A stretch of 62,828 bases of DNA from a virus, in the IMG/VR virus record IMGVR_UViG_3300003873_000011, positions 1 through 62,828 of that record; one strand, given 5' to 3'. Every line of letters starts with the position of its first letter. The stretch's first letter is position 1. The position numbers were made by a program, and so were the translations under genes. The notes beneath the pieces are model-generated. The model saw only the letters and a program-made list of their open reading frames with translations, was not told the origin of the DNA and did not search any database. Shown in pieces: positions 16,868-25,682 of this stretch.

Positions 16868-19800
16868 TGGGTGATAACTATGGGTTCAAGGATTGGGGTT
16901 CAGAGCCTCTTCCTATAGATACTACTGACTACGAAGCAGAAGCTAAAGCTGAGAGAGATAGAGAACTAAGACGTAAAGAAGCTGAACGTACTGGTGAATT
17001 ACTATATGAAGCTGATGGTACTTTAATACACGATAGTAATGCTATGATTAGAGCTAAAGAAGTTGTGAATGCTGCCAGCAGAGGTGCTGATTGGCTATTA
17101 GAAGCTTCTACTAATATTGCTGATTTTGGTCAAGGAAAGTGGTTAGATAATGCTCAGTTCGATGCTGAGAATAATGGTAAGCGATATTCCATGTCCAATA
17201 AAGACTTTATCAGTGCTAGAAACACTTCTACTAAAGACCTTATAAAACAATATAAAGATGCTGTTAATGACCCTAATGCTGGTGGTACTGTCTATACTTT
17301 AAAGAAGTTTGATGGTTATAATGAGGATGGTACAGAGAAGTTTCTTTATAAATATGGTTTTGCTAAAGTTGGAGCTGACCAAAGATATAACTTTGGTGGT
17401 ACCCCTCAAGATATACAAGACGGTTACGAGATTGTTGAAGAAAAGCGATTTACAGGAGCTGAAGATTGGGAGAAGACTTGGAATGCTAATCAAGATGTAC
17501 TAAATGCTAGAGCTATAGATTATGGGGGTACACCTGAGGGTGTATCAAGAGATAAGGCTTCTGGTGTTAATTTTGGTGATGGTTATACTGAACTACTCAC
17601 TAAAGACTTACTAGGTAATGATGTAGGTAAAACTCAAGAAGACTATGACAGGAATAGAGAATATAGTAAAAGACTTACTGCTGCTGCTAATGCTAGGTAT
17701 AAAGCTGGTTTATCTGATAGTGTTGTTGATGCTTTTCAATCTGGTGCTGCAAGTCTAATAGTTGACACTGCTGATTTTGTTCTTGATGTATTTACTCCTG
17801 GCGATAATACTATGCTTAATGATATCAAGAAGAAAGAAAATATAGATAAGTGGGTTGGTTATGATAGAACTAAATCTACTCAAGTACTAACTGATGCAGC
17901 AACTAATTGGAAGAATGGTAACTACTTTGATGCTATAACTGGTGTATTAACTGATCCTAATACTATGGCTGAGTCTTTACCTATGATGATCGGTATGTCC
18001 GTAGGTACTGGTAAGTTTACTGCTGCATCTAAGTTACTTAGTGCTGTTGAGAGAGCTAAAAAAACTGGTACTTCAGTTGAGCATATTGCTAAGTTGGAGA
18101 ATAGAGCTAGAAAGCTTATGACAGCTAAAGAGATTGGCAGATACGAAAAGTACCAAAATAGTAGTGCTTTACTTAAGACTTTAGATCACTTCTCTCGCAA
18201 ATCTGGTTATTATACTACTGTTGGCACTATGACTAATAATGTATTAGATGACAGAATAGCTGCTAAGTTAAAAGCTGGTGAAGACCCTAAGGTAGATATG
18301 TTTGAAGTTGCTAGTGTTTATGCTACTCAGTTAATACTTCTTTCTATTGATAAGATGTCATTCTCTAAAGCTACAGGTATTGGTGAGGGAGCTGGTGCTC
18401 TTAAGAAAGCTTTTAAAAGTTTAACTAAAGCAGAACAAAAACCTATTATATCTAAGTTGGTTAATAAGGCTACATCTATTGCTGAAGCTGGTGCTACTGA
18501 AGGTGTTCAAGAGTATATTCAGACTTGGGGTGAAATCTTAGGTGCTAACTTAGGTGTAGGTAATAAAACTATGTCCGATGTACTTGGTAATGAAGCTAAC
18601 CAGAAAGAAGCTCTTATGGGAGGTTTAGGTGGTATTGGTGCAGGAGCTCAGACTAGAGCTGTTACTGATATTCCTAGTACTGTTAAAGATGTTAATCAAG
18701 CTATTGCTGATAAAACTTATACTACTTTATCTAATAATGACTTAGAGTTCTCTTCTCATAATAATGATCTCCAAATTGCCGATTTAAAGGCTTTAAACGA
18801 TGAAGCTATGGATCGTATCAAAACTCTTAATAAAGAGGTTAAATTAGCTCCTGACCCTACTAAAACAGAAGAGATACAAAAGTTAATTGCTAGTCGTAAA
18901 ACTAATCTTGAGTCTATTAGGCAAATGGAGCTTACTCAAGAAAAAACTAAAGTTAAAAGTAAAGTTAATTCTGATGAGGAAGTAGATCTTGGTACTGATA
19001 AAGTTAAAGGTATAGCTGATACTACTAATGTACCTATACTCAAAGATATCTCTCAAGGTATGAATAACAAAAAAGTACTTAAAGAGTTTGAGAAGTACTC
19101 TACTGAGAAGTTGAGAAATGCAGTTACTAAGTTAAAATCTAAAGAACCTAGTGAAACTACTACAAAGACTTTAGCTATGTTAAACAAGGTTATCACTAGT
19201 AGAGAGAAAGGTGAATCTAAAGTATTTACTAAGAATTCTGTTGTCAATGATATATCTAAACTTGACTCTCTTACTGGTAAAGATAAGATTACAAAATTAA
19301 GTAGTATTCTATCAAATAATACAAAATTACCAGACCAAGAGACATTTGACAAGTTAAAGTCAATTATTAATGATGTTGATAACGTACAGTTAACTGATAA
19401 AGCTAGAACTATGTACAATAAAAGATTAGATACTATTAAAAGTTTAGGTTTTGGTGTAGATGATGTTGTTGAACCTGAACTTAAAGAAGAGCCTACTGAG
19501 TCTGAGATTAAAGATCCTACTCAGTACTCTGACGATGAGGTCATTAATCCTACTGTAAAAATCGTTAAAGATATTATTAAATCTTCAGCTGGTAGAGAGA
19601 AGACTGATCAGGAGAGGCAAATAATTTCTAACTCTATGATTAAGGGTAAAGACCAAACTGAGAGTGTTCACGATATTGCTAATAGTGAACTTCGAGATGA
19701 GATTAAAGAATCTGAGGTGGTTGTAGATACGCATCTTAATGAGGGTGCTATAACTAGCTTAAATAAGAAACTTAAAGAGTTGGAAGCTAAACCTAAAAGT

Positions 19801-20220
19801 GACTCTTTAGATTCTGAGATTAAAAAAGTTAAAGATCAGATTAGTGCTGAAGAGAGCAATACTATAAAGTACAGCAGTAATAACCTCAATAATCCTAGTG
19901 TAGAGTTGGTTAAAGCTATTCTTAGACGTAAAGCTGAAGGTAATACACTAACACAAAACCAAGAGTTTGTATTAGCTTCTGCTAGCAAGTCTGGTAACCT
20001 TAAAAAAGCTAAAGACCAGTTGTTAAAGTCTAACAGTAAAGCAGCTAAAGCGTATGTTAAGGGTTTACAGGGTATTGTAAGACATAGTGAAGCTAGCTCA
20101 GATGAAGATGTTTCTACTATAATACGTGACACATTACTAGATACTTTATCTTCTACTAACGAAGATTTAACAAAGAAGTCTACAGAAGAGTTAGTTATAT
20201 TATTAGGAGAAGGTTGTTAA
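16867..20220 (+). CDS. Giant internal virion protein 1 (1117 aa)
   Basis: A 1117-residue protein that begins the run of four giant genes. The first 250 residues are hydrophilic. Residues about 290-420 and 520-610 contain amphipathic and Gly/Ala-rich stretches, including AESLPMMIGMSVGTGKF and GATEGVQEYIQTWGEILGA, a type seen in large ejection proteins of podoviruses; the last 450 residues are Lys/Glu/Ser-rich helix. I infer that it corresponds to the N-terminal part of an N4-type virion polymerase chain, involved in DNA ejection, here a separate protein. It ends GEGC, 1 base before the next ATG. No catalytic motif recognised. Confidence 0.55.
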   Translation: MGDNYGFKDWGSEPLPIDTTDYEAEAKAERDRELRRKEAERTGELLYEADGTLIHDSNAMIRAKEVVNAASRGADWLLEASTNIADFGQGKWLDNAQFDAENNGKRYSMSNKDFISARNTSTKDLIKQYKDAVNDPNAGGTVYTLKKFDGYNEDGTEKFLYKYGFAKVGADQRYNFGGTPQDIQDGYEIVEEKRFTGAEDWEKTWNANQDVLNARAIDYGGTPEGVSRDKASGVNFGDGYTELLTKDLLGNDVGKTQEDYDRNREYSKRLTAAANARYKAGLSDSVVDAFQSGAASLIVDTADFVLDVFTPGDNTMLNDIKKKENIDKWVGYDRTKSTQVLTDAATNWKNGNYFDAITGVLTDPNTMAESLPMMIGMSVGTGKFTAASKLLSAVERAKKTGTSVEHIAKLENRARKLMTAKEIGRYEKYQNSSALLKTLDHFSRKSGYYTTVGTMTNNVLDDRIAAKLKAGEDPKVDMFEVASVYATQLILLSIDKMSFSKATGIGEGAGALKKAFKSLTKAEQKPIISKLVNKATSIAEAGATEGVQEYIQTWGEILGANLGVGNKTMSDVLGNEANQKEALMGGLGGIGAGAQTRAVTDIPSTVKDVNQAIADKTYTTLSNNDLEFSSHNNDLQIADLKALNDEAMDRIKTLNKEVKLAPDPTKTEEIQKLIASRKTNLESIRQMELTQEKTKVKSKVNSDEEVDLGTDKVKGIADTTNVPILKDISQGMNNKKVLKEFEKYSTEKLRNAVTKLKSKEPSETTTKTLAMLNKVITSREKGESKVFTKNSVVNDISKLDSLTGKDKITKLSSILSNNTKLPDQETFDKLKSIINDVDNVQLTDKARTMYNKRLDTIKSLGFGVDDVVEPELKEEPTESEIKDPTQYSDDEVINPTVKIVKDIIKSSAGREKTDQERQIISNSMIKGKDQTESVHDIANSELRDEIKESEVVVDTHLNEGAITSLNKKLKELEAKPKSDSLDSEIKKVKDQISAEESNTIKYSSNNLNNPSVELVKAILRRKAEGNTLTQNQEFVLASASKSGNLKKAKDQLLKSNSKAAKAYVKGLQGIVRHSEASSDEDVSTIIRDTLLDTLSSTNEDLTKKSTEELVILLGEGC

Positions 20221-20221
20221 T

Positions 20222-23200
20222 ATGTCTTGTAAAATCAAAGAATTCAGAGAAAAGATAAATATTAAGATTAATGGGTTGTCTGCTAAAGAACAGACTAAGT
20301 ACACCTCTCTCTTAGGTAAGTTGGAAGCATTAACTAACCCTAAAGAAGAAAAAGGACAAACTAAATTAGAAGAGATTGTTAATCTATCCGAAAAAGACTT
20401 TAATAAAAAATACCCTAACATTAATATTAGTAGTGGATACACTGTAAAATCTAGCTCTAAAGTTACTAAATCTAAGCCTACTATAAGAGCTTCATTAGCA
20501 GCTAAACTTAAATCAGGTCACACTATCTCTACTAAGTCTTTAGCTACACTATCACAAGAAGATCAGTACGATACTTTAACTGAAGCTCTTTCTACTTTTA
20601 GTACCAATAAGATAACTAATGTTAACCTATCTAACTCTATCCGTAATAGTACTTTACCTGATAGAGTAAGGGATGTACTACTTCATGACTTAGCTAGTAA
20701 ACCTACTGAACTTGGAGCTATTAAGAGTGGTGAGAATATTATCATAGAAGACTCTACTCAAGACTATAACTACAAAGATGATACAGGTGAAAAGATTAAT
20801 AGAGGTAAATCTCATTTAAAAAAGATTGATCAGTCTAGTAAAAAGGTGAGTGAGTACGTCACTGAGATTGTTACAGATGAAAACTTTATCAGTGCTTTTT
20901 TAAGTGGTGCTATACCAAAAGACTATGACAACAACAAAGTACGTAATGAACAAGATAGACCTTGGCATCTTACAGGCAAGGATAAGGCTGTTAGAACTGA
21001 TTTTATGGATTCTATAAAGATGGCAGTAAAAAATGATAAACTTCCTATGTTCCCATCTAGTGATCCTCTATCTGTATCTAAAGCTACTAGATATGCTACA
21101 TTAGCTCTTGGTGGTATCATTGAAAGTATGAGTTCTAATATAGATAGAACTAAAGACTCTGACATTGATGGGGCTGATTTGATTAGACACTACGCTACTA
21201 GACAAGATACTACTAAGGAGGTTGGTAGAAAGATTGTTCATAGTTATGGTAAGAACATTGTACCTAATACTGAAAAAGGAAGTACTAAAGCTGATGTATC
21301 TAATTACTATATTAAACAAGGTGAAGTTGGACTAGATGTTTTAGATAAAATAGGTTATTTAGACACCGACTACAACCCAGAAGCTGGTGGTACTATATCT
21401 CACTTTGCTGTTGCAGATAGATTGGATATTGCTGGGCAACCTGTCCCTAAGGATATAGAGTTAGATAAAGACTCTATTCTTTTGTTAAAAGGTGTTTCTG
21501 ATAAATTAGAACCTGATGCCCTAGTTAAAGATTCTTCTATTTTCTTTAAAACTAAATTTGATACAATGTTAAAACCTATACTTAAAGCTCTAAATCCAGC
21601 TAGTAGGAAAGATCCATCATCTAGTAGGGTTAAAAAAGGTATTTTTAGTGATACGAATGAGCTTAGTGATACACAGCATAAGGTTATTAAAGATATCCAA
21701 GATATACCTTCAGAGATAGATAATGACTTCTACCAACTACTTAAAAAGGTTGTTGATGTTTCTGGTACTAATAGTGTTTCTCAATTACCTAAAGAACTTG
21801 ACTGGGTTCGTAACTTATTTGGTCTTAACATAAAAGAAAGTGGTATGACTTTCCTAGAAGCTTCTGAGAAAGGTGTTATTATAGGTAGACAAGCTAATGC
21901 TGATGCTTTACTAAATCATATAAGAACTTTAGAAGCTGACAATACTTTAAGCCCTTTTGAGAAAAGACAACAATTCTTTACTTGGTTCTCTGCTAGAAAT
22001 AACAGGATTCACGTCGATAACAACACTCTTAATCCTCAAGCAGATAAGATAGTCTCTAGGTTTATTTTAGGCTCTGTCTATACCACTTCTACTAAAAAAG
22101 AGAATATGGTCTTATTAAATGCTTTATCTGAAACTTTAACAAACAAAGGAGATGACTTTACAATTGACTATGAGGATATTCTATCTCCTAATAACACTAA
22201 AGAGTCTGTCATTTTAGAGGAACTTCTTAGTCGTTATAGTCGAGGTGGGTTACAAGCTTTACTTGAACCTGGTGTTTACGATGTGGAGAAATATGCTAGT
22301 ATTCTTAAGAATGGTGACAGTATTGCTGAGATTATGACTGCATTGCAAGGTGTAATTGATGTTAGAGTAGCTGTCCTTAAGGCACAAAAAGCTAATCCTG
22401 GTAAAGACATACATTGGCAAGATCTTAAAGTTAAGAGTAACTTTGCTCCTGAATTTGATGCTGCTGCTTCTGGTATTGTAAATAAAAATGTTAACTTCCA
22501 AGGTTTTATAGGTTCTAAAAAGGTGTCTAAGGAAGACCAACAAAAAGCTGCTGATGCAGGTAAAAAGGTTTATGAGACTTCAGATGATTTTGATAGACCT
22601 GATAGAATGTCTGAGAAATTAGATAAGTTAGTGTTTGGTAAAGAGGATGCTTATATTGCTCTTGTTACAGAAGTTATGAAAATCATAGATGATAGGAAAA
22701 ACTCTGACCATTTGACACCAGAGGAAGAGAAAAAGAATTTAGCCTCTGCTATGATTTTGCAGTTTATAGCCAAGTCCACTACTGAGTTTGATATTACTAA
22801 GCCTGAGCATAAAGCAGCTATTAGAAATACTGCTAAGTATCCAGTTATGACTAACTCTTATGGACAACTACTTGCTGCATTAAAGAAAGGTCTTGGTGAA
22901 GAGTTAGGTAAAGAACTACTCACAGCTTACCTGAAAGGTAAACCTGGTGAAGTTGATTATGATAATGCTGTATCTGTTTTTAAGGCTTTAGATATTGACT
23001 TAGATTCTTTAGGTAATAATTTTAAATCTGCTAAAGCAGTTAGTCTTAAAGTTGGTGAGAACTTTGGCACTATCTTTGGTGATGGACTTAAAATACTCAA
23101 TGCTGATTTAGATGCTGCTCAAAAAGTAGTTGACTCAGCTTATCGCTCTTTAGAGAAAGGTAGAAGTTTTTTAAGAGATGCTGGTGTTGATCACATAATA

Positions 23201-25678
23201 TCCCTTAGAAACCCATTTGATGTTACTCTAAAAGCTACTAGAGAGGTTGACGAAGAGATAGATCCAGATACTAATTTTAGTATTGAAAAACTTAAGTTAA
23301 TGGAACAGGAGATAGTCGGTGTAGCTAATAAAGCTGGTGTTGTACCTACTCAACTTATGACTAACCCTAACAAAACTTCTGGTGGTGTTGTTCCTTTACA
23401 CGCTATAGATAGTGCTATCTTACTTATATCATATATGAGAACTTATAAGCATTTTAGAGATGCTGGACAATTTAAAGGTTTGAATAGTTTGGCTATTCAT
23501 GATGCTATCAAGTCTAATCCTAAGATGTTAATAGAGTTCCAGAAACACTACCATGAAGCTACTTTAGATGTTGGTTTACACTACGATATTATTAGTGAAA
23601 TGAAGATTGAACTTCAGTATACAATAGATAAGATTAAAGAGTTAGGTGGAGATGTTTCTACAGAGAGTACTTTAAACAAATCCCTAGAGGTACTAGGCTA
23701 TAATGAAGGACTTAGGTTAGACTATAAAAAGAATAAGATTGAAGAACTCAGAAACAACCCTAACTTCCATATATTTGGATCTAAAGTTAGAGAGGCTGAC
23801 TTCCCTACTAAACCTATTGATGTTACTAACTATGGTCATTACACTGAGAGAGAGTTTGGTATTCTCTCTTCATATGATAAAAGAATGCAAGATAAAGCTT
23901 ATGAGCTATCTAAAGCCCAGAAAGACCAAAATAAACCTAAGTTTACTCCTAAAGTTAAAGTTGCACATCCTAGTAAAAGATTTGAAAAGTCTGAAGAACA
24001 CTATCAAGATCTAAAGTCTTTAGTTTCTAGTGGTAAACCTTTTGTAGTTTTATCTACTAGAACTAGTAATGATAGACAAATTGGTAATAAAGAGGTTATA
24101 ACTATTGGAGCTTCTATTAGACAAGGTACTAAAGAGATTAGTAAGAAGAGTTTAGTTTTACTTCCATCTGATGAAATAGCCTATGAAAGATCTAACCCTG
24201 AGATTAGTTATGATAGGTTAGCTAAATCTAAATCTCTCAAAGGTGAATTAGAGTACTCATATAAGGATTCTGACGGTAAAGAGGTCAAAGGGTATACTAG
24301 ACATCAAGACAACTCTTCTAAGGCTTTAGATAGCTTTATGAGTGAGTTAAACACTGAAGTCAAATCACTTGATAGTAGTGTAGATAATGTTACTTTAGTT
24401 GGTCATGATATTCTTAATAAAGATAGTAAGGTATTTGCCAATACATCTAAAGAATTTGCTAAACAAAATTTTAAATTAGTAGACACTTTACAAGCATTTA
24501 ACACTTACAACAAAATAACTAAAAAAGATAAGAACTATAACCCACAAAATCCTAATACATTATCTCAAAGTACAATGGGTAAAGAGTTTGGTTCAACCTC
24601 AGCTGATGGTATAGATAATCTCATCACTATTGTAAATAACTTTGGTGGTATAGTTAAAGAGAAAACTAACTCTTTCATCTATGATTTCCAAAAGGCTGTT
24701 GGTGTTGAAGATAAAGCTTCTGAGCTAGGTATTTTACTTGATAGCTTAGAGGATCAAGACCCTGAGAGTAAGACCTATATAGATAATATAAAGTATGCTT
24801 TGGGTACTAAAAATGGTTTAGCTCCTCATCGTAAAGAGTTTAAATATAATATGAAAGACGATCAGATATTTATCAAAGATGATATTACCTTTGATGATAC
24901 TAAGAGTTTTTTAAAGTATATTGATCATGAGATTCAACATAGTGTTACAGCTTCTTATATACATAAATCTTATCGAGGGTTACTTAAAGAAGGTACTAGT
25001 CAATCTTTTAAAGTACTGCAAAATATGTACAGTAGATTATATAACAATATAACCCTTAAAGATGGTGATAAGCCTGAGAGTGATTTTTTAGCTAATGCAC
25101 CAAAACTACCAGGTAATGATATACTAGGTCAATCTGTTAGAGATAGGTTATTGTATATTAAAGATTTTGGTGACCAAGGTGAGAAAGATATAGCCATGTC
25201 TGAGTTTGTAGCTATTTATAGAAGTAATCAAGAATTTAGAAACTATCTTGGTACTAGTCTTATCTTTAAAGAGAAGAAGACAGGAACTTTTATGAAAGCC
25301 ATTAAAGACATTATTAATAAGGCTTATAAAATATTTACTGACTTAGAGCTACAAAATATTACTGTTGGTGTATTTAATACAGCTTTAGATAATCTAGTTA
25401 TTGAGAGTAATGTTAAAGTTAAACCTACTGAAAAAAAGAAAGCTAAAGAGAATAAATCTAAACCTACTGAATCTAAGCCTAAAGAAGATACACTTACACC
25501 CAAGGATAGAATTATAATTAAAGAGTCCGTCATACAAGGTGTTAAAAATTTAGAATTTAAGGCTAGTTCAAGTACTGACTCTAAAGAAGCATTAGATATA
25601 ATTAATGATATATTATCTGACCTCTCTGATAGTTCAGATATAAAGATCCAAGCTAATGACATAACTAAGGAGTGTTGA
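20222..25678 (+). CDS. Virion RNA polymerase, T7/N4-type, with C-terminal accessory domains
   Basis: An 1818-residue protein. The region about 400-1150 carries the landmarks of single-subunit RNA polymerases. Arg595 lies in NNRIHVDNNTLNPQ, matching the T7 GRVY...NPQ region. Asp746 lies in FDAAASGI (motif A, T7 FDGSCSGI). RNTAKYPVMTNSYG gives Arg868, Lys872, Tyr880 and Gly881 (motif B, T7 spacing exact). LHAIDSAIL precedes LAIHDAIKSNP with His1093/Asp1094 (motif C, T7 IHDS). Residues about 1270-1475 resemble a DnaQ exonuclease without its first acidic pair. HEIQH at 1569-1573 with Glu1661 in SEFVA suggests a zinc metallopeptidase. By analogy with N4 gp50 it would be packaged, ejected and transcribe early genes. 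The polymerase motifs are strong; the other two domains are tentative. Confidence 0.82.
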   Translation: MSCKIKEFREKINIKINGLSAKEQTKYTSLLGKLEALTNPKEEKGQTKLEEIVNLSEKDFNKKYPNINISSGYTVKSSSKVTKSKPTIRASLAAKLKSGHTISTKSLATLSQEDQYDTLTEALSTFSTNKITNVNLSNSIRNSTLPDRVRDVLLHDLASKPTELGAIKSGENIIIEDSTQDYNYKDDTGEKINRGKSHLKKIDQSSKKVSEYVTEIVTDENFISAFLSGAIPKDYDNNKVRNEQDRPWHLTGKDKAVRTDFMDSIKMAVKNDKLPMFPSSDPLSVSKATRYATLALGGIIESMSSNIDRTKDSDIDGADLIRHYATRQDTTKEVGRKIVHSYGKNIVPNTEKGSTKADVSNYYIKQGEVGLDVLDKIGYLDTDYNPEAGGTISHFAVADRLDIAGQPVPKDIELDKDSILLLKGVSDKLEPDALVKDSSIFFKTKFDTMLKPILKALNPASRKDPSSSRVKKGIFSDTNELSDTQHKVIKDIQDIPSEIDNDFYQLLKKVVDVSGTNSVSQLPKELDWVRNLFGLNIKESGMTFLEASEKGVIIGRQANADALLNHIRTLEADNTLSPFEKRQQFFTWFSARNNRIHVDNNTLNPQADKIVSRFILGSVYTTSTKKENMVLLNALSETLTNKGDDFTIDYEDILSPNNTKESVILEELLSRYSRGGLQALLEPGVYDVEKYASILKNGDSIAEIMTALQGVIDVRVAVLKAQKANPGKDIHWQDLKVKSNFAPEFDAAASGIVNKNVNFQGFIGSKKVSKEDQQKAADAGKKVYETSDDFDRPDRMSEKLDKLVFGKEDAYIALVTEVMKIIDDRKNSDHLTPEEEKKNLASAMILQFIAKSTTEFDITKPEHKAAIRNTAKYPVMTNSYGQLLAALKKGLGEELGKELLTAYLKGKPGEVDYDNAVSVFKALDIDLDSLGNNFKSAKAVSLKVGENFGTIFGDGLKILNADLDAAQKVVDSAYRSLEKGRSFLRDAGVDHIISLRNPFDVTLKATREVDEEIDPDTNFSIEKLKLMEQEIVGVANKAGVVPTQLMTNPNKTSGGVVPLHAIDSAILLISYMRTYKHFRDAGQFKGLNSLAIHDAIKSNPKMLIEFQKHYHEATLDVGLHYDIISEMKIELQYTIDKIKELGGDVSTESTLNKSLEVLGYNEGLRLDYKKNKIEELRNNPNFHIFGSKVREADFPTKPIDVTNYGHYTEREFGILSSYDKRMQDKAYELSKAQKDQNKPKFTPKVKVAHPSKRFEKSEEHYQDLKSLVSSGKPFVVLSTRTSNDRQIGNKEVITIGASIRQGTKEISKKSLVLLPSDEIAYERSNPEISYDRLAKSKSLKGELEYSYKDSDGKEVKGYTRHQDNSSKALDSFMSELNTEVKSLDSSVDNVTLVGHDILNKDSKVFANTSKEFAKQNFKLVDTLQAFNTYNKITKKDKNYNPQNPNTLSQSTMGKEFGSTSADGIDNLITIVNNFGGIVKEKTNSFIYDFQKAVGVEDKASELGILLDSLEDQDPESKTYIDNIKYALGTKNGLAPHRKEFKYNMKDDQIFIKDDITFDDTKSFLKYIDHEIQHSVTASYIHKSYRGLLKEGTSQSFKVLQNMYSRLYNNITLKDGDKPESDFLANAPKLPGNDILGQSVRDRLLYIKDFGDQGEKDIAMSEFVAIYRSNQEFRNYLGTSLIFKEKKTGTFMKAIKDIINKAYKIFTDLELQNITVGVFNTALDNLVIESNVKVKPTEKKKAKENKSKPTESKPKEDTLTPKDRIIIKESVIQGVKNLEFKASSSTDSKEALDIINDILSDLSDSSDIKIQANDITKEC

Positions 25679-25682
25679 TTAA

